Below, piece after piece: positions 1 to 7,597 of a stretch of 10,353 nucleotides of DNA. How positions within the stretch are numbered: the first letter of the stretch is position 1; every line of letters starts with the position of its first letter. The notes beneath the pieces were generated by a model. It worked only from the letters and a program-made list of their open reading frames with translations. It had not been told where the DNA came from and did no database searches. This DNA is from Thermoanaerobaculales bacterium (GTDB lineage Bacteria; Acidobacteriota; Thermoanaerobaculia; Thermoanaerobaculales; Sulfomarinibacteraceae), in assembly GCA_029938595.1 (NCBI GenBank), contig JAOZUP010000063.1, positions 1-10,353 of the forward strand. Reading direction: 5' to 3'. Made by a program: the position numbers and the translations under genes.

Positions 1-80
1 TGCTGTCGCCGGCATCGTCGTTTGTCACCGGTGTCGTGGTGCCGGTGGACGGCGGGTTTTCCGCTTTCAGCGGCGTCTGA
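1..80 (+). CDS. SDR-family oxidoreductase, C-terminal tail only (partial)
   Basis: Only the last 25 codons and the stop are inside the window; the frame starts at base 3 and ends with TGA at 78-80. The translation contains SSFVTGVVVPVDGG followed by FSAFSGV. The pattern S-x-F-V-T-G-x-x-x-x-V-D-G-G is the standard C-terminal signature of classical short-chain dehydrogenases/reductases. The GFSAFSGV ending is one I associate with SDRs annotated as gluconate 5-dehydrogenase or mannonate/fructuronate oxidoreductase. The catalytic Ser-Tyr-Lys and the NAD(P)-binding site lie upstream of the window, so the substrate cannot be read here. The stop lies 30 bp before the next start, consistent with an operon leading into the HAD, LarA-like and 6-phosphogluconate dehydrogenase genes. 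The family call is secure; the sugar-acid specificity is an inference. Confidence 0.85.
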   Translation, partial: LSPASSFVTGVVVPVDGGFSAFSGV

Positions 81-97
81 GGTCAGCAGTCGAAACG

Positions 98-103
98 AGG
101 AGA
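98..103 (+). promoter_or_regulatory. Ribosome binding site of the HAD hydrolase gene
   Basis: AGGAGA lies 7 bases before ATG 111 but only 4 bases before the in-frame TTG at 108. The spacing favours ATG 111 as the real start. Confidence 0.7.
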
Positions 104-110
104 CGAGTTG

Positions 111-1010
111 ATGAGTGATTACCCGGAAGCAGCCCGGCCATTGGCAGAGCTCACTCCAAGGCACGAGTTCTTCGTTGGCATCGACTCGGACGGTTGCGCC
201 TTCGACACCATGGAGGTCAAGCACAAGGAGTGCTTCATCCCCGAGATCATCAAGGTCTGGGGTCTGCAGCCGGTGTCGAAGTACGCCCGTGAGGCCGCGG
301 AGTTCGTCAACCTGTACTCGAAGTGGCGGGGAATTAACCGCTGGCCGGCGCTGACGATGGTCTTCGACCTCCTCGCTGAGCGCCCGGAGGTCGAAGCGCG
401 CGGGGTCGAGATTCCCTCAGCGCCGCGGCTGCGGGAGTTCATCAAAGACGACAACTACCCCAAGAGCAACGACGGTCTCGCGGCGTACATGAGCGTTTTT
501 CCCGACTCCGAGCTCGACCGGGCCATGGCGTGGACCACTGGCGTCAACGACGCGGTGGCCGACATGGTGCACGGCGTGCCGCCGTTTCCGTGGGTGCGGG
601 AAAGCCTGGCCGCGCTCGCCGATACGGCGGATCTCATCGTGGTTTCGGCAACCCCGGTGGAGGCGCTGACCCGCGAGTGGCACGAGCACGACATTGCGCG
701 CTACGTGCGGGTGATTGCCGGCCAGGAGATGGGCAAGAAGGCGCTTCACCTGGAGCTGGCCGCAGCCGGCAACTATCCGGCCGACCGCATCCTGATGATC
801 GGGGACGCCCCGGGCGACAGGAAGGCCGCGGTCGCCAACGGCGCCCTCTTTTTCCCCATCAATCCGGGTTATGAGGAGGCGTCGTGGCGGCGCTTCCTTG
901 ATGAGGCAATGCAACGCTTCTTCGACGGGACCTACGGAGGGGAATACGAGTCGGCCCTGATCGCAGAGTTCGAGAACCTTCTCCCGGAGACGCCGCCGTG
1001 GAAGAGCTGA
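111..1010 (+). CDS. HAD-superfamily hydrolase, probable phosphatase of unknown substrate
   Basis: 299 residues, cytoplasmic (no signal peptide). The haloacid dehalogenase motifs are in order. Motif I is D25-S-D27-G-C-A-F-D32, with D25 the predicted nucleophile and D27 the acid/base. Motif II is the Ser in IVVSAT (S179). Motif III is a Lys in MGKK (K209/K210). Motif IV is GDAPGD (D232, D236), which completes the Mg2+ site. Residues about 33-150 form a large helical C1-type cap between motifs I and II, containing the unusual stretch YSKWRGINRWPAL. ATG 111 is chosen because AGGAGA at 98-103 is well placed. The gene follows an SDR by 30 bp and its end overlaps the LarA-like gene by 13 bp, so a role in the same sugar-acid pathway is likely, perhaps removing phosphate from an intermediate or damaged metabolite. 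The family is clear; the substrate is not. Confidence 0.88.
   Translation: MSDYPEAARPLAELTPRHEFFVGIDSDGCAFDTMEVKHKECFIPEIIKVWGLQPVSKYAREAAEFVNLYSKWRGINRWPALTMVFDLLAERPEVEARGVEIPSAPRLREFIKDDNYPKSNDGLAAYMSVFPDSELDRAMAWTTGVNDAVADMVHGVPPFPWVRESLAALADTADLIVVSATPVEALTREWHEHDIARYVRVIAGQEMGKKALHLELAAAGNYPADRILMIGDAPGDRKAAVANGALFFPINPGYEEASWRRFLDEAMQRFFDGTYGGEYESALIAEFENLLPETPPWKS
986..990 (+). promoter_or_regulatory. Ribosome binding site supporting the GTG start of the LarA-like gene
   Basis: GGAGA inside the end of the HAD gene lies 7 bases before GTG 998. The next candidate start, ATG 1061, has no comparable purine tract in front of it. This favours the overlapping GTG start. Confidence 0.55.
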
Positions 1011-2296
1011 CCCGGCTGCGGACCGCGGCGGTTTCAGGCGCCGGCGCCCGCACGCGGGCGATGACCGAGGCCGAGATCCGTGCCCTGCTTACCGAGGCTC
1101 TCGACGTGGCTGATCTTGCTGGCCGGCGGGTGCTGGTGATCATCCCAGACAGCACCCGCACGGCGCCGATCGCTCTGATGTCCGCGATCCTCAGCGAAAT
1201 CCTGGAAGCCAAGGTCGAGGCCCTCGACTACCTGGTCGCGCTCGGCACCCATCCGGCTATGGACGACGCGGCCCTGAGTCGATTGCTGGGACGGGAGGTG
1301 AAGGGCGGCAGGGTGGGCGACTCGCGGGTCTTCAATCACCGCTGGGATCTGCCCGAGACATTTGTCACCCTCGGTACGATCTCCGCCTCCGAGGTGGCTG
1401 CAGCGACCGGTGGGCGACTCGAAATGGATGTGCCGGTGCGGCTCAACCGTCTTGTCGCCGAGCCGGACGGCGATTCGCCCTATGACCGGATCATCGTCTG
1501 TGGGCCGGTCTTTCCCCACGAGGTGGCAGGTTTTTCCGGCGGCAACAAGTACTTCGTTCCCGGAGTGGCCGGCCCCGAGGTCATCGACGTGACCCACTGG
1601 GTGGGGGCGCTGCTGACCAGCCGGGGGATCATCGGCGTGCGCGACACCCCGGTACGGCGGCTCATCGACCGCGCCGCATCCTTCGTCCCGACCCCGTCAC
1701 TGCTGATCGCCCTGGTGATGCACGGTCAGGCCCTGCAGGGCGTTTTCGTCGGCGACATGGAGGAGGCGTGGTGGGCGGCGACAGAGCTCTCGGCGGAACT
1801 CGACATCATCGTCGTCGAGCGTCCCTTCAAGCGGGTGCTGTCGGTGATGCCTGAGATGTACGACGATCTGTGGACCGGCGCCAAGGGGATGTACAAGCTC
1901 GAACCCGCGATCGCCGACGGCGGCGAGGTCGTAATCTACGCACCGCACATCAACGAGGTCTCGTACGTTCACGGACACCATCTCGACGAGGTCGGCTATC
2001 ACGTGCGCGACTACTTCCTCGCCCAATGGGACCGCTTCAAACATATCCCCTGGGGGGTGTTGGCACACTCGACCCACCTCCGGGGCGACGGCACCTTTGT
2101 GGACGGAGTTGAGAAGCCGCGGATTCGGGTCACGCTGGCCACCGGGATTCCAAAAGAGCGATGCGAGCGGATCGGCCTCGGGCATATGGATCCAGACAGT
2201 GTGGTCTTGAGTGAGTGGGAGAGCCGGGAGGACGAAGGCATCCTGCTGGTGCCCCGAGCCGGCGAGAAGTTGTATCGAGTGAAAGGCGACGGCTGA
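998..2296 (+). CDS. LarA-family nickel-pincer-dependent 2-hydroxyacid racemase/epimerase, possibly acting on a sugar acid
   Basis: 432 residues from GTG 998, close to the usual LarA length of about 425. The N-terminal half (DUF2088-type) carries DSTRTAP at 51-57, matching the family's D-x-T-R-P-x-P substrate-binding loop, and a GTHPAM loop at 83-88. The core motif at 172-189 runs FPHEVAGFSGG then NKYFVPG. It holds H174 (catalytic His in LarA), K184 (the Lys that covalently holds the nickel-pincer nucleotide) and, further on, H200 (nickel ligand); these positions coincide with Lactobacillus plantarum LarA numbering. H114 is a candidate for the second catalytic His. The gene overlaps the HAD gene by 13 bp and precedes 6-phosphogluconate dehydrogenase by 25 bp. 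LarA relatives are known to act on lactate, malate and other 2-hydroxyacids, with gluconate reported for one group. Context makes gluconate/mannonate C2 epimerization my preferred guess. ATG 1061 (411 residues) is an alternative start. The cofactor genes larB, larC and larE are not in this window. Confidence 0.85.
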   Translation: MEELTRLRTAAVSGAGARTRAMTEAEIRALLTEALDVADLAGRRVLVIIPDSTRTAPIALMSAILSEILEAKVEALDYLVALGTHPAMDDAALSRLLGREVKGGRVGDSRVFNHRWDLPETFVTLGTISASEVAAATGGRLEMDVPVRLNRLVAEPDGDSPYDRIIVCGPVFPHEVAGFSGGNKYFVPGVAGPEVIDVTHWVGALLTSRGIIGVRDTPVRRLIDRAASFVPTPSLLIALVMHGQALQGVFVGDMEEAWWAATELSAELDIIVVERPFKRVLSVMPEMYDDLWTGAKGMYKLEPAIADGGEVVIYAPHINEVSYVHGHHLDEVGYHVRDYFLAQWDRFKHIPWGVLAHSTHLRGDGTFVDGVEKPRIRVTLATGIPKERCERIGLGHMDPDSVVLSEWESREDEGILLVPRAGEKLYRVKGDG

Positions 2297-2321
2297 GGCC
2301 GTCGATCGAGGAGGAGCAGAA

Positions 2322-3773
<1,452 letters not shown>

Positions 3774-3784
3774 CGGAGCAAGTC

Positions 3785-3812
3785 ATCAGTGATCAGTTAT
3801 CAGTGATCAGAC
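3785..3812. repeat. Heptanucleotide tandem repeat (ATCAGTK-type, four units)
   Basis: Four consecutive 7-base units are visible: ATCAGTG, ATCAGTT, ATCAGTG, ATCAGAC. The dodecamer ATCAGTGATCAG thus appears at 3785-3796 and 3799-3810. A further pair, AACGATCA at 3819-3826 and 3833-3840, keeps the same 14-base (2 x 7) spacing, so the degenerate tract may run to about 3840. It starts 11 bp after the gnd stop codon. Confidence 0.8.
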
Positions 3813-3843
3813 CGAACCAACGATCAAAAAATAACGATCACTG

Positions 3844-3859
3844 GTTACTCCTAAGTAAC
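3844..3859. repeat. Small hairpin
   Basis: GTTACT (3844-3849) and AGTAAC (3854-3859) are exact complements around the loop CCTA. It is A/T-rich and unlike the GC-rich hairpins that follow. Function unknown. Confidence 0.5.
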
Positions 3860-3885
3860 TCGGCTGGCTGCGGTAGCTGTAGCGA

Positions 3886-3898
3886 GCCGCGAAGCGGC
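3886..3898. repeat. Palindrome with GAA loop
   Basis: GCCGC, loop GAA, GCGGC. With flanking bases, about 3881-3903, it is an inverted, nearly identical copy of the module at 4016-4040, whose hairpin is GCCGC, loop TTC, GCGGC. Confidence 0.75.
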
Positions 3899-3911
3899 GA
3901 TAGATACATAG

Positions 3912-3931
3912 CCTGGGGCGTCAGCCCCAGG
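3912..3931. repeat. Perfect 8-bp palindrome with GTCA loop, left copy
   Basis: CCTGGGGC (3912-3919), loop GTCA, GCCCCAGG (3924-3931). Reverse-complemented together with its left flank (to about 3898), it matches 4057-4092 with only a few mismatches, so the two copies form a long-range inverted duplication. No T-tract follows, which argues against a simple terminator. Confidence 0.85.
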
Positions 3932-3932
3932 A

Positions 3933-3960
3933 CAGGGAACGCTCAACCCCGTGAGCCCTG
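3933..3960. repeat. Imperfect hairpin
   Basis: An outer stem CAGG (3933-3936) with CCTG (3957-3960) and an inner stem GCTCA (3941-3945) with TGAGC (3952-3956) enclose the loop ACCCCG, with a four-base bulge on the left arm. Confidence 0.5.
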
Positions 3961-3977
3961 GAGAGGCGACAGAATGG

Positions 3978-3999
3978 GGTCGCGGCGTGAGCCGCGACC
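3978..3999. repeat. Perfect 9-bp palindrome with GTGA loop
   Basis: GGTCGCGGC (3978-3986), loop GTGA (3987-3990), GCCGCGACC (3991-3999). It has the same architecture as the GTCA-loop element at 3912-3931 but a completely different stem. The fold is kept while the stem sequence is not. Confidence 0.85.
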
Positions 4000-4015
4000 A
4001 TCGGCACTGGATTGT

Positions 4016-4040
4016 CTGTCGCCGCTTCGCGGCTTCTTCG
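4016..4040. repeat. Palindromic module with TTC loop, inverted copy of 3881-3903
   Basis: CTGTC followed by GCCGC (4021-4025), loop TTC, GCGGC (4029-4033). It shares the CTGTCGC lead-in with the module at 4086-4103, whose stem differs. Confidence 0.75.
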
Positions 4041-4057
4041 ATTTTTCAACCGTCAAT

Positions 4058-4077
4058 CCTGGGGCTGACGCCCCAGG
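4058..4077. repeat. Perfect 8-bp palindrome with TGAC loop, right (inverted) copy
   Basis: CCTGGGGC (4058-4065), loop TGAC, GCCCCAGG (4070-4077). TGAC is the reverse complement of GTCA, so this is the inverted copy of 3912-3931. The adjoining CTACATATCTGTCGC matches the reverse complement of the other copy's flank with few changes. Confidence 0.85.
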
Positions 4078-4085
4078 CTACATAT

Positions 4086-4103
4086 CTGTCGCTCCTTCGG
4101 AGC
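4086..4103. repeat. Palindromic module with TTC loop and altered stem
   Basis: CTGTC leads into GCTCC (4091-4095), loop TTC, GGAGC (4099-4103). Compared with GCCGC-TTC-GCGGC at 4021-4033, the stem bases changed on both sides so that pairing is kept. Confidence 0.7.
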
Positions 4104-4125
4104 TCAAACCAGGGCTTCACTCCGG

Positions 4126-4166
4126 AGAAACTTCACGGAGTTTCTTCTTCGGTGTCTCTCGAAGAA
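4126..4166. repeat. Two adjacent hairpins
   Basis: AGAAACT (4126-4132) pairs with AGTTTCT (4139-4145) around TCACGG. TTCTTCG (4145-4151) pairs with CGAAGAA (4160-4166) around an eight-base loop. The arms share base 4145, so the two may be alternative or stacked folds. Confidence 0.5.
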
Positions 4167-4180
4167 TCGCGGGTGGAACG

Positions 4181-4202
4181 CTGATCACTCGCCGCTGATA
4201 AG
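4181..4202. repeat. Inverted copies of the heptad-repeat sequence
   Basis: CTGATCACT (4181-4189) is the exact reverse complement of AGTGATCAG at 3788-3796 and 3802-3810. CTGATAA (4195-4201) is the reverse complement of TTATCAG at 3797-3803. These place inverted ends about 400 bp apart around the palindrome cluster, as in a small non-autonomous element. No target-site duplication was seen. Confidence 0.55.
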
Positions 4203-4223
4203 GAATACCGCTGACTCGGCGCC

Positions 4224-4230
4224 AGGAGGA
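4224..4230 (+). promoter_or_regulatory. Ribosome binding site of the phosphofructokinase gene
   Basis: AGGAGGA lies 7 bases before GTG 4238, a near-consensus Shine-Dalgarno that fixes the GTG start just after the repeat island. Confidence 0.75.
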
Positions 4231-4237
4231 GACTGAC

Positions 4238-5530
4238 GTGGCTGGATCAAAAAATGTGGTGGTTGCCCAGTCGGGGGGGCCGACGCCGGTGATTAACAGC
4301 TCGTTGCTGGGGGTCATCGAGGCCTGCCGCGACCTGCCGCAGTCGTTCGGGACGGTCTACGCCGGCTACCACGGGATCGAAGGGGTGCTCCGCGAGGAGC
4401 TTCTGAACCTCAGCGCGCAAGATCCGGCGGAGATCGCCCTCCTCCGCACGACCCCGGCCGCCGGTTCGATCGGCACCTGCCGCTACAAGCTCAAGGCCGG
4501 ACAGGACGAGGACCTCGAGCGCATTGTCGAGATCTTCCGCGCCCATGACGTCGGCTACTTCTTTTACATCGGCGGCAACGACTCGATGGACACTGCCCAC
4601 AAGGTGGCCGAACTCGCGCGCGAGCGGGGTCTCGAGGTGGTGGCGACCGGGGTGCCAAAGACCATCGACAACGATGTCGGCGACAGCGAGTTTCAACTCA
4701 TCGACCACACCCCGGGTTACGGCAGCGTCGCCCGTTACTGGGCGCTCAACGTGCAGACCGCGAACGAGGAGAACGCCGGTTCATCCCCCTCGGATCCGGT
4801 GCTGGTGATGCAGGCGATGGGGCGCAAGATCGGTTTCATTCCGGCGGCGGCGAGACTCGCGGACCCGGACCGGGAGATGCCGTTGTTGATTTTTCTTCGC
4901 GAGTCAGGACTCGGTCTCGAGGCGCTGACCGACCACGTCAACGACACCCTCAAGCAACGCGGCCGCGCGCTGGTTATCGTTAGCGAGGGCTTCGACGTCG
5001 GTGAAATTGGCGAGCGCAGGGACAGCTTTGGCCACACGACCTTCTCGTCGAGCGAGATGACCGTGGCCCAGATCGTCGTCAATCACCTCAACCGGGTGGG
5101 GCTTGGGGCGCGCGGTTCGGCGCGCGGTAACACCCCGGGCACCGACCAGCGCGACAGCATCGTTCACGCATCGACGGTGGACCTCGAGGAGGCCTACAAG
5201 GTCGGCCGGCATGCAGTGGAAGTCGCGGCAAACGCTGGCTCCGGCTTCATGGCAACCATCCTGCGCGAGCGTGGTCCGGTCTACAAGGTGCGCTACGACA
5301 AAGTGCCGCTCGAAGTCGTCGCCAACTCCGAGCGTTCATTCCCCGATGCCTGGATCGACCCATCGCGAACCGACGTCAGCGACGATTTCCTCACCTACGC
5401 CCGCCCTCTGATCGGCGACGCGTGGCCGGAGGTGCCTCTCGAGGGCGGCCTGCAACGCTTCGCCCGTCTGCAGCCGGTTTTCGCCGACCCGAAGCTCGCC
5501 GAGTACGTGCCGGGAGCCCACCGTGGGTGA
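4238..5530 (+). CDS. pfp: 6-phosphofructokinase, PPi-dependent type (diphosphate--fructose-6-phosphate 1-phosphotransferase)
   Basis: Predicted to phosphorylate fructose 6-phosphate to fructose 1,6-bisphosphate reversibly, with pyrophosphate as donor, in the cytosol. 430 residues. The phosphofructokinase fold shows SGGPTPVIN at 12-20, IGGNDSMDT at 111-119 and PKTIDND at 140-146. ATP enzymes carry Gly where D115 lies (GGDGS) and Gly where K141 lies (PGTIDND). Asp and Lys at these two places are the accepted marks of PPi use. The catalytic Asp is in TIDND (D144). MGRKIGF (194-200) and SEGFD (249-253) are fructose-6-phosphate-site motifs. The first motif reads GGND rather than the common GGDD of PPi enzymes. 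The usual QRGG region is replaced by GNTPGTDQR (297-305). GTG 4238 follows AGGAGGA. The end overlaps the next gene by 8 bp. The family is certain; donor specificity is inferred from these residues. Confidence 0.92.
   Translation: MAGSKNVVVAQSGGPTPVINSSLLGVIEACRDLPQSFGTVYAGYHGIEGVLREELLNLSAQDPAEIALLRTTPAAGSIGTCRYKLKAGQDEDLERIVEIFRAHDVGYFFYIGGNDSMDTAHKVAELARERGLEVVATGVPKTIDNDVGDSEFQLIDHTPGYGSVARYWALNVQTANEENAGSSPSDPVLVMQAMGRKIGFIPAAARLADPDREMPLLIFLRESGLGLEALTDHVNDTLKQRGRALVIVSEGFDVGEIGERRDSFGHTTFSSSEMTVAQIVVNHLNRVGLGARGSARGNTPGTDQRDSIVHASTVDLEEAYKVGRHAVEVAANAGSGFMATILRERGPVYKVRYDKVPLEVVANSERSFPDAWIDPSRTDVSDDFLTYARPLIGDAWPEVPLEGGLQRFARLQPVFADPKLAEYVPGAHRG
5512..5516 (+). promoter_or_regulatory. 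Ribosome binding site inside pfp for the overlapping barrel gene
   Basis: GGGAG lies 6 bases before GTG 5523. It supports a GTG start that overlaps the end of pfp and puts a full signal peptide at the N-terminus. The ATG at 5530 is in another frame. Confidence 0.55.
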
Positions 5531-7583
5531 TGGCCGCCGTTGCCGGATCCTGCTGGTTGCGGTGCTGGTTTTCGGATCGTTTGGCGCGTTTGCTGCCGAG
5601 GACTTGAGCATTCCCACCGTGGTGTTTCCGACTGCACCGGTGATCGACGGGGTCCTCGACGACGAGGTCTGGGAAACCGCCGCGACGGTCGAGGGGTTCG
5701 TCCAGTTCCAGCCGGAGTTCGGGGTGCCCTCGCCTTTCCGCACGGTTGTGCTGGTCGGCTACACCTCAGAGGCCCTCTACGTGGCCTTTCGGTGCTTCGA
5801 TTCGGACCCCGGCAAGATCGCCGCCGCGGTCACATCTCGTGACGGCAATCTCAAGAATGATGACTCGGTGACGGTTCTGCTCGACACCAACCTCGACCGC
5901 CGCACCGCCTACTACTTCGCCACCAATTCGCTTGGTGTGCAGTTGGACGGCAAGGTGGCGGACAACGGCCGCACCGTGGACGACAAGTGGGACGCGACCT
6001 GGATCTCGGCCTCCGCCCGTACGTCCGAGGGTTGGACGGCGGAGTTCGAGATCCCGTTTCGCATGCTCCGGTTCGAAAGTGGCGAGGACGTCAGTTGGGG
6101 GGCCAACTTCCGCCGGCGGGTTCCCCGGAGGTTCGAGACCTCGTTGTGGTCGGGTCCGGGCGAGGATGTCTGGAGGGTCTCGGAGTTTGGGATCCTCGCC
6201 GGCCTTGAAGTCGAACCGCAGGGTCTGAAGAAGTTCGCGGTCATCCCGTATGGGCTGGTAGTGGCCGAGAAGGGACATGGCATCGAGACCAAGTTCGGTG
6301 GCGACATCAGGTTCCGCGTCACGAGCGATCTCAGCGCCGATGTCACCATCAATCCTGATTTTGCCCTGATCGAGGCCGACGTGGAAGAGATCAACCTCTC
6401 GCGTTTCGAGCTTTTCGTGCCCGAGAAGAGGCCGTTTTTCCTCGAGGGTATCGAGATGTACAGCCAGCGGATCCGCCAGTTCTACAGCCGCCGGATCGGC
6501 GACATTACCGCGGGCGGGAAGATGGTTGGCGGACTCGGGGGGTTCGATCTCGCTGTCCTCGCGAGCCGCGCCGATCTCTATTCAGAGGAGGTGGATGGAA
6601 CTCTATCGAGCACTGCCGCCGACTACACCGTGCTGCGGGTGCAGCGGGGCGTCTTCGGGCCCTCGACCATCGGCCTGCTGGCCGCCAATCGCCGTGTCGA
6701 GGGGGAGAATGTTGGCTCAGTCGGCGTCGATATGACCCTCTTCTTCACCGATACGCTCGGTATGACGGGCCAGTTCATCCGCTCGCACGGACCGACCAAC
6801 GACGGCACGGTCGGCTGGTTCCTGCGCCCCGCCTTCGACTCGGCCAACACCCATTTTCACATCCGTTACGGCTCCCTCGACGCCGGTCTGGGTGAAAACG
6901 TCAACGCCATCGGGTTTCTGAGGGATGACGACCGCCGGGAGTGGGACGCTAATATCGAGCACACATTCTGGTTCGACAACGGCGCCTTCGAAAAAATCGA
7001 GGGCGATCTCAACTACAACCGCTACACCAGCCAGGAGGGAGTGCTGCGGAGGGAGGAGACCGATGCCGAGTTTAAGTTCGTCTTCAGCAGCCGCTGGGAG
7101 GTCGAACTCGAGTACGTCGATGAGTTCCGGCTCGAGGAGACGGAGTTCGACAACTCGATCGCGAGCGTCAAGGTCGGATACGACAACCGGGCCGGACGGT
7201 CGATCTTCGTCGGCGTGGGCACGGGCAAGAACTTCGGCAGTGATCTGAATCTCGCAACCCTCGAGCTCCAGTACCGGTTGTCGAAAGCGTGGGAACTCTC
7301 CTACGAATTGACCTGGCTCGAGCTTGATCCGGATCCCGAGATGGAAAGCACCTGGATTCACGTCCTCCGCTCCAGCTATTACTTCACCAACGATCTCTTC
7401 GTCTCCCTCTTCGTCCAGACCAACTCCGTGATCAGCAAGGAAAACGTCCAACTACTGGGCGTGTGGCGATTCAAACCGCCGTTCGGCTCGCTGCAGATCG
7501 CCTATCAGAAGGGCACCTCCGAGATCGGAACCCCCTCAGAACAGGGGGACACTCTGTTCACCAAGCTTTCATGGGTTTTTTGA
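5523..7583 (+). CDS. Secreted CBM9-like / DUF5916 outer-membrane beta-barrel protein
   Basis: 686 residues from GTG 5523. A signal peptide (basic RRCR, hydrophobic core about 9-23, likely cut after AFA at 24) sends it to the envelope. Residues about 30-220 form a carbohydrate-binding family 9-like beta-sandwich: IDGVLDDEVW (41-50), then LYVAFRCFDSDP and the WTAEFEIPF strand (171-179). From about 225 the DUF5916 region begins, with TINPDF (275-280), INLSRFELFVPEKRPFFLEG (290-309) and YSRRIG (321-326), highly characteristic of the family. The rest is alternating-pattern beta strands ending in LSWVF, with the terminal Phe typical of outer-membrane barrels inserted by the BAM machinery. Start and stop overlap or abut the neighbours (8 bp into pfp; 14 bp before the PhoD-like gene). 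The function of DUF5916 proteins is not established; glycan or surface-substrate binding is a reasonable inference. The length is near the short end for the family. Confidence 0.9.
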   Translation: MGDGRRCRILLVAVLVFGSFGAFAAEDLSIPTVVFPTAPVIDGVLDDEVWETAATVEGFVQFQPEFGVPSPFRTVVLVGYTSEALYVAFRCFDSDPGKIAAAVTSRDGNLKNDDSVTVLLDTNLDRRTAYYFATNSLGVQLDGKVADNGRTVDDKWDATWISASARTSEGWTAEFEIPFRMLRFESGEDVSWGANFRRRVPRRFETSLWSGPGEDVWRVSEFGILAGLEVEPQGLKKFAVIPYGLVVAEKGHGIETKFGGDIRFRVTSDLSADVTINPDFALIEADVEEINLSRFELFVPEKRPFFLEGIEMYSQRIRQFYSRRIGDITAGGKMVGGLGGFDLAVLASRADLYSEEVDGTLSSTAADYTVLRVQRGVFGPSTIGLLAANRRVEGENVGSVGVDMTLFFTDTLGMTGQFIRSHGPTNDGTVGWFLRPAFDSANTHFHIRYGSLDAGLGENVNAIGFLRDDDRREWDANIEHTFWFDNGAFEKIEGDLNYNRYTSQEGVLRREETDAEFKFVFSSRWEVELEYVDEFRLEETEFDNSIASVKVGYDNRAGRSIFVGVGTGKNFGSDLNLATLELQYRLSKAWELSYELTWLELDPDPEMESTWIHVLRSSYYFTNDLFVSLFVQTNSVISKENVQLLGVWRFKPPFGSLQIAYQKGTSEIGTPSEQGDTLFTKLSWVF

Positions 7584-7586
7584 GAA

Positions 7587-7592
7587 AAGGAG
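7587..7592 (+). promoter_or_regulatory. Ribosome binding site that decides the PhoD-like start
   Basis: AAGGAG, 5 bases before ATG 7598, lies just after the preceding stop at 7581-7583. It excludes the 45-codon longer reading frame that begins at 7463 inside the barrel gene. Confidence 0.8.
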
Positions 7593-7597
7593 CAGTT

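Larger units (their letters stand above)
3774..4237. other. Intergenic repeat island (464 bp, no credible gene)
   Basis: No credible gene lies between the 6-phosphogluconate dehydrogenase and the phosphofructokinase genes. One 157-codon reading frame spans 3725-4198, but it starts inside the upstream gene and simply translates palindromes. The region holds a heptanucleotide repeat at the left, at least seven hairpins in the middle, and inverted copies of the heptad sequence at the right. No hairpin is followed by a convincing T-run, so no standard intrinsic terminator is called. No clear sigma-70 promoter for the downstream gene was recognised. The position at the junction of two gene blocks suggests it separates two transcription units. 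Its local composition is more mixed (A/T-rich at 3781-3860) than the flanking coding DNA. Confidence 0.8.

Noticed and set aside
108..110. TTG as start of the HAD gene
   Set aside because: It is only 4 bases from AGGAGA, while ATG 111 directly after it has ideal spacing.
3912..3931. Intrinsic transcription terminator of gnd
   Set aside because: The stem is strong, but no T-run follows, and an inverted copy at 4058-4077 plus related hairpins point to a repeat family. It could still slow transcription, but this cannot be claimed.
7463..7597. 45-codon N-terminal extension of the PhoD-like protein
   Set aside because: It lies inside the barrel gene. AAGGAG and a signal peptide place the start at 7598.
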